Assembly: GCA_013002465.1 (NCBI GenBank)
Contig: JABDJO010000137.1
Coordinates: 1 to 64,000 of the forward strand
Reading direction: 5' to 3'
From: Silicimonas sp.
Lineage (GTDB): Bacteria; Pseudomonadota; Alphaproteobacteria; Rhodobacterales; Rhodobacteraceae
DNA: 64,000 nucleotides
This document shows positions 62,883-64,000 of the stretch, in pieces. Every line of letters starts with the position of its first letter. Position 1 is the first letter of the stretch. The position numbers were made by a program, and so were the translations under genes. The notes below the pieces were generated by a model. It saw only the letters and a list, made by a program, of their open reading frames with translations. It did no database searches and was not told where the DNA came from.

Positions 62883-64000
62883 ATGCCAGACGATCAGCGA
62901 AACGCATTCACCGGGGCCGAAGCCATGGTACGCATGCTCGAAGCCCACGGCGTCAAGCATATCTTCGGGCTTTGCGGAGACACCACGCTTCCCTTTTATG
63001 ACGCTCTCTATCAGCTTGATCACGGCATGACCCACATCCTGACCCGCGACGAACGTTCGGCGGCCTATATGGCGGACGGATATGCAAGGGTCACCGGCAA
63101 GGTCGGCGTCTGTGAAGGACCCTCGGGAGGTGGCGCGACCTATATTCTGCCGGGGCTTGTCGAAGCTTCGGAAAGCTCGGTGCCGATCCTGTCGATCACC
63201 TCCGACGTCGGCACGCGGGCCAAGGGGCATTATCCCCTGACCGAGTTGGATCAGGAAGGTCTGATGCGGCCCCTGACCAAGTTCAATGGGGTCATCCAAC
63301 ACGCCGACCAGGTCCCCGACACCGTGCGCACCGCCTTTCGCACAATGACAACGGGACGTCCCGGTGCAGCCCACCTGGGGTTTCCCATCGACGTGCAACG
63401 GGGCGAAGCAAACGAGGCCGACATCTGGGCCGACCCGGCGCATGCGACGTATCCCGCCCATCCCTTCGGCCCCGACCCGGCGGCTATCGACGCCGCCCTT
63501 GATGCCCTGCTCTCGGCCAAGTTCCCCTTGGTTATATGCGGCGGCGGGCTGGTGCTGGCGCGTGGCGAAGAAGACTTTAAAACCTTCGTCGAAGCACTTG
63601 ATATCGCAGTCGCAACGACGATCTCGGGCCAGGGAACGATCGCTGAAACCCACCCCAACTGCCTTGGTGTCGTCGGCTCGAACGGTGGTGTGCCTGAAAC
63701 ACGCGAAGTGGTGAAACAGGCCGATCTTGTGATGTTCATTGGCTGCCGTGCGGGGTCGGTCACCACCGAACTTTGGCGCCATCCCGCCAAGGGCACCCGG
63801 ATCATCCACATCGACAGCGACCCCGAGGTAATCGGCGCTTCGTACAAAACCGAGGTCGCGGTTGTCTCGGACGCCCGCCTTGCCGTGCAGGCGATGAATA
63901 CAGCCCTCGCCCATCGCCCACATGACGGTTTTGGCGGGGCAAGCGCGCTCGTCTCGGCCAAGGCCCGAAAGTGGGAGAATTTCCACACTCTTGCAGATAG
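62883..64000 (+). CDS. thiamine-diphosphate-dependent enzyme, acetolactate-synthase-like (partial)
   Basis: The frame is open from ATG 62883 to the window edge, so only about 372 N-terminal residues are seen of a protein normally 550-600 long. The PYR domain comes first: GAEAMVRMLEAHGVKHIFGL, the catalytic Glu in LTRDERSAAYMADGYAR, and GPSGGGATYILPGLVEA. The central domain follows, with PLVICGGGLVLAR and RIIHIDSDPEVIG. The TPP-binding C-terminal domain would lie beyond the end. Substrate cannot be told; could be a sulfopyruvate, benzoylformate or acetolactate type. Confidence 0.85.
   Translation, partial: MPDDQRNAFTGAEAMVRMLEAHGVKHIFGLCGDTTLPFYDALYQLDHGMTHILTRDERSAAYMADGYARVTGKVGVCEGPSGGGATYILPGLVEASESSVPILSITSDVGTRAKGHYPLTELDQEGLMRPLTKFNGVIQHADQVPDTVRTAFRTMTTGRPGAAHLGFPIDVQRGEANEADIWADPAHATYPAHPFGPDPAAIDAALDALLSAKFPLVICGGGLVLARGEEDFKTFVEALDIAVATTISGQGTIAETHPNCLGVVGSNGGVPETREVVKQADLVMFIGCRAGSVTTELWRHPAKGTRIIHIDSDPEVIGASYKTEVAVVSDARLAVQAMNTALAHRPHDGFGGASALVSAKARKWENFHTLAD

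Noticed and set aside
62754-63986. Long minus-strand frame upstream of the TSUP gene
   Set aside because: It is the complement of the thiamine-diphosphate gene, which has clear family motifs; the TSUP protein starts at GTG 62753.

Overview
The window is high-GC, gene-dense chromosomal DNA from an alphaproteobacterium, most likely of the Rhodobacterales/Roseobacter group. This rests on: the yceD-rpmF-plsX-fabH-ihfA-merR gene order, an OlsB ornithine-lipid acyltransferase, an M23 peptidase-bactofilin pair, a ribosomal S9 protein with an acidic N-terminal extension, an in-frame prfB without the frameshift site, and a complete oxygen-dependent (CobG type) cobalamin corrin-ring cluster. No insertion sequence, prophage, CRISPR array or rRNA operon was seen. 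One tRNA gene (Pro, GGG) is present. The assignment to a genus is not possible from the sequence alone.

Layout. 0.2-15.2 kb: core and housekeeping genes (lpdA, a DUF924 protein, an MFS transporter, queA, a large AsmA/YhdP-like protein, a ferritin-like DUF455 protein, an M23 peptidase with bactofilin, a sulfotransferase, a DUF2189 membrane protein, prfB, and rplM-rpsI). 15.4-25.3 kb: two small or uncharacterised proteins, an ABC-F protein (Uup-like), olsB, msrB, bamE, the lipid/ribosome/nucleoid cluster yceD-rpmF-plsX-fabH-ihfA-merR, tRNA-Pro, and a double-length dCTP deaminase. 25.4-33.4 kb (minus strand): one long co-oriented run dgt - TPR-like - argS - SPOR protein - nagZ - scpA - scpB - a 48-residue basic protein - a GNAT gene broken by a frameshift. 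33.5-39.9 kb (plus strand): an A-type iron-sulfur carrier, TerB and a cytoplasmic PhnD-like protein, then a polar amino-acid ABC transporter (ATPase, binding protein, two permeases) followed by a glutamine-synthetase-like ligase.

39.9-62.0 kb is a cobalamin island. From the right, a cobalamin riboswitch (about 55.7-55.9 kb) heads a minus-strand operon: DUF1636 protein - cobW - cobN - cobG - cobH - cobI - cobJ - (cobK on the opposite strand) - cobL - cobE - cobM - cobB - cobA - cobF. Most neighbours overlap by 1-8 bases, which suggests translational coupling. Directly after cobF a second cobalamin riboswitch controls cbtB-cbtA (cobalt uptake) and a His-rich membrane-anchored protein. To the right of the first riboswitch, cobO and cobQ run divergently, then cobD and the alpha-ribazole phosphatase on minus, and cobP(cobU)-cobT-cobS on plus. 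Together these cover uroporphyrinogen III to adenosylcobalamin, except the CobS/CobT AAA+ subunits of cobaltochelatase, the Co(II) reductase, BluB and the aminopropanol-phosphate branch, which must lie elsewhere or be replaced.

The window ends with a TSUP-family permease and the 5' part of a thiamine-diphosphate enzyme that runs off the edge. Intergenic space is small everywhere; the only gaps near 260 bases (1593-1849 and 15157-15418) hold a hairpin and a promoter region respectively. The first 197 bases contain no gene I can support. Product names are assigned from recognised motifs and context, not from a database search.
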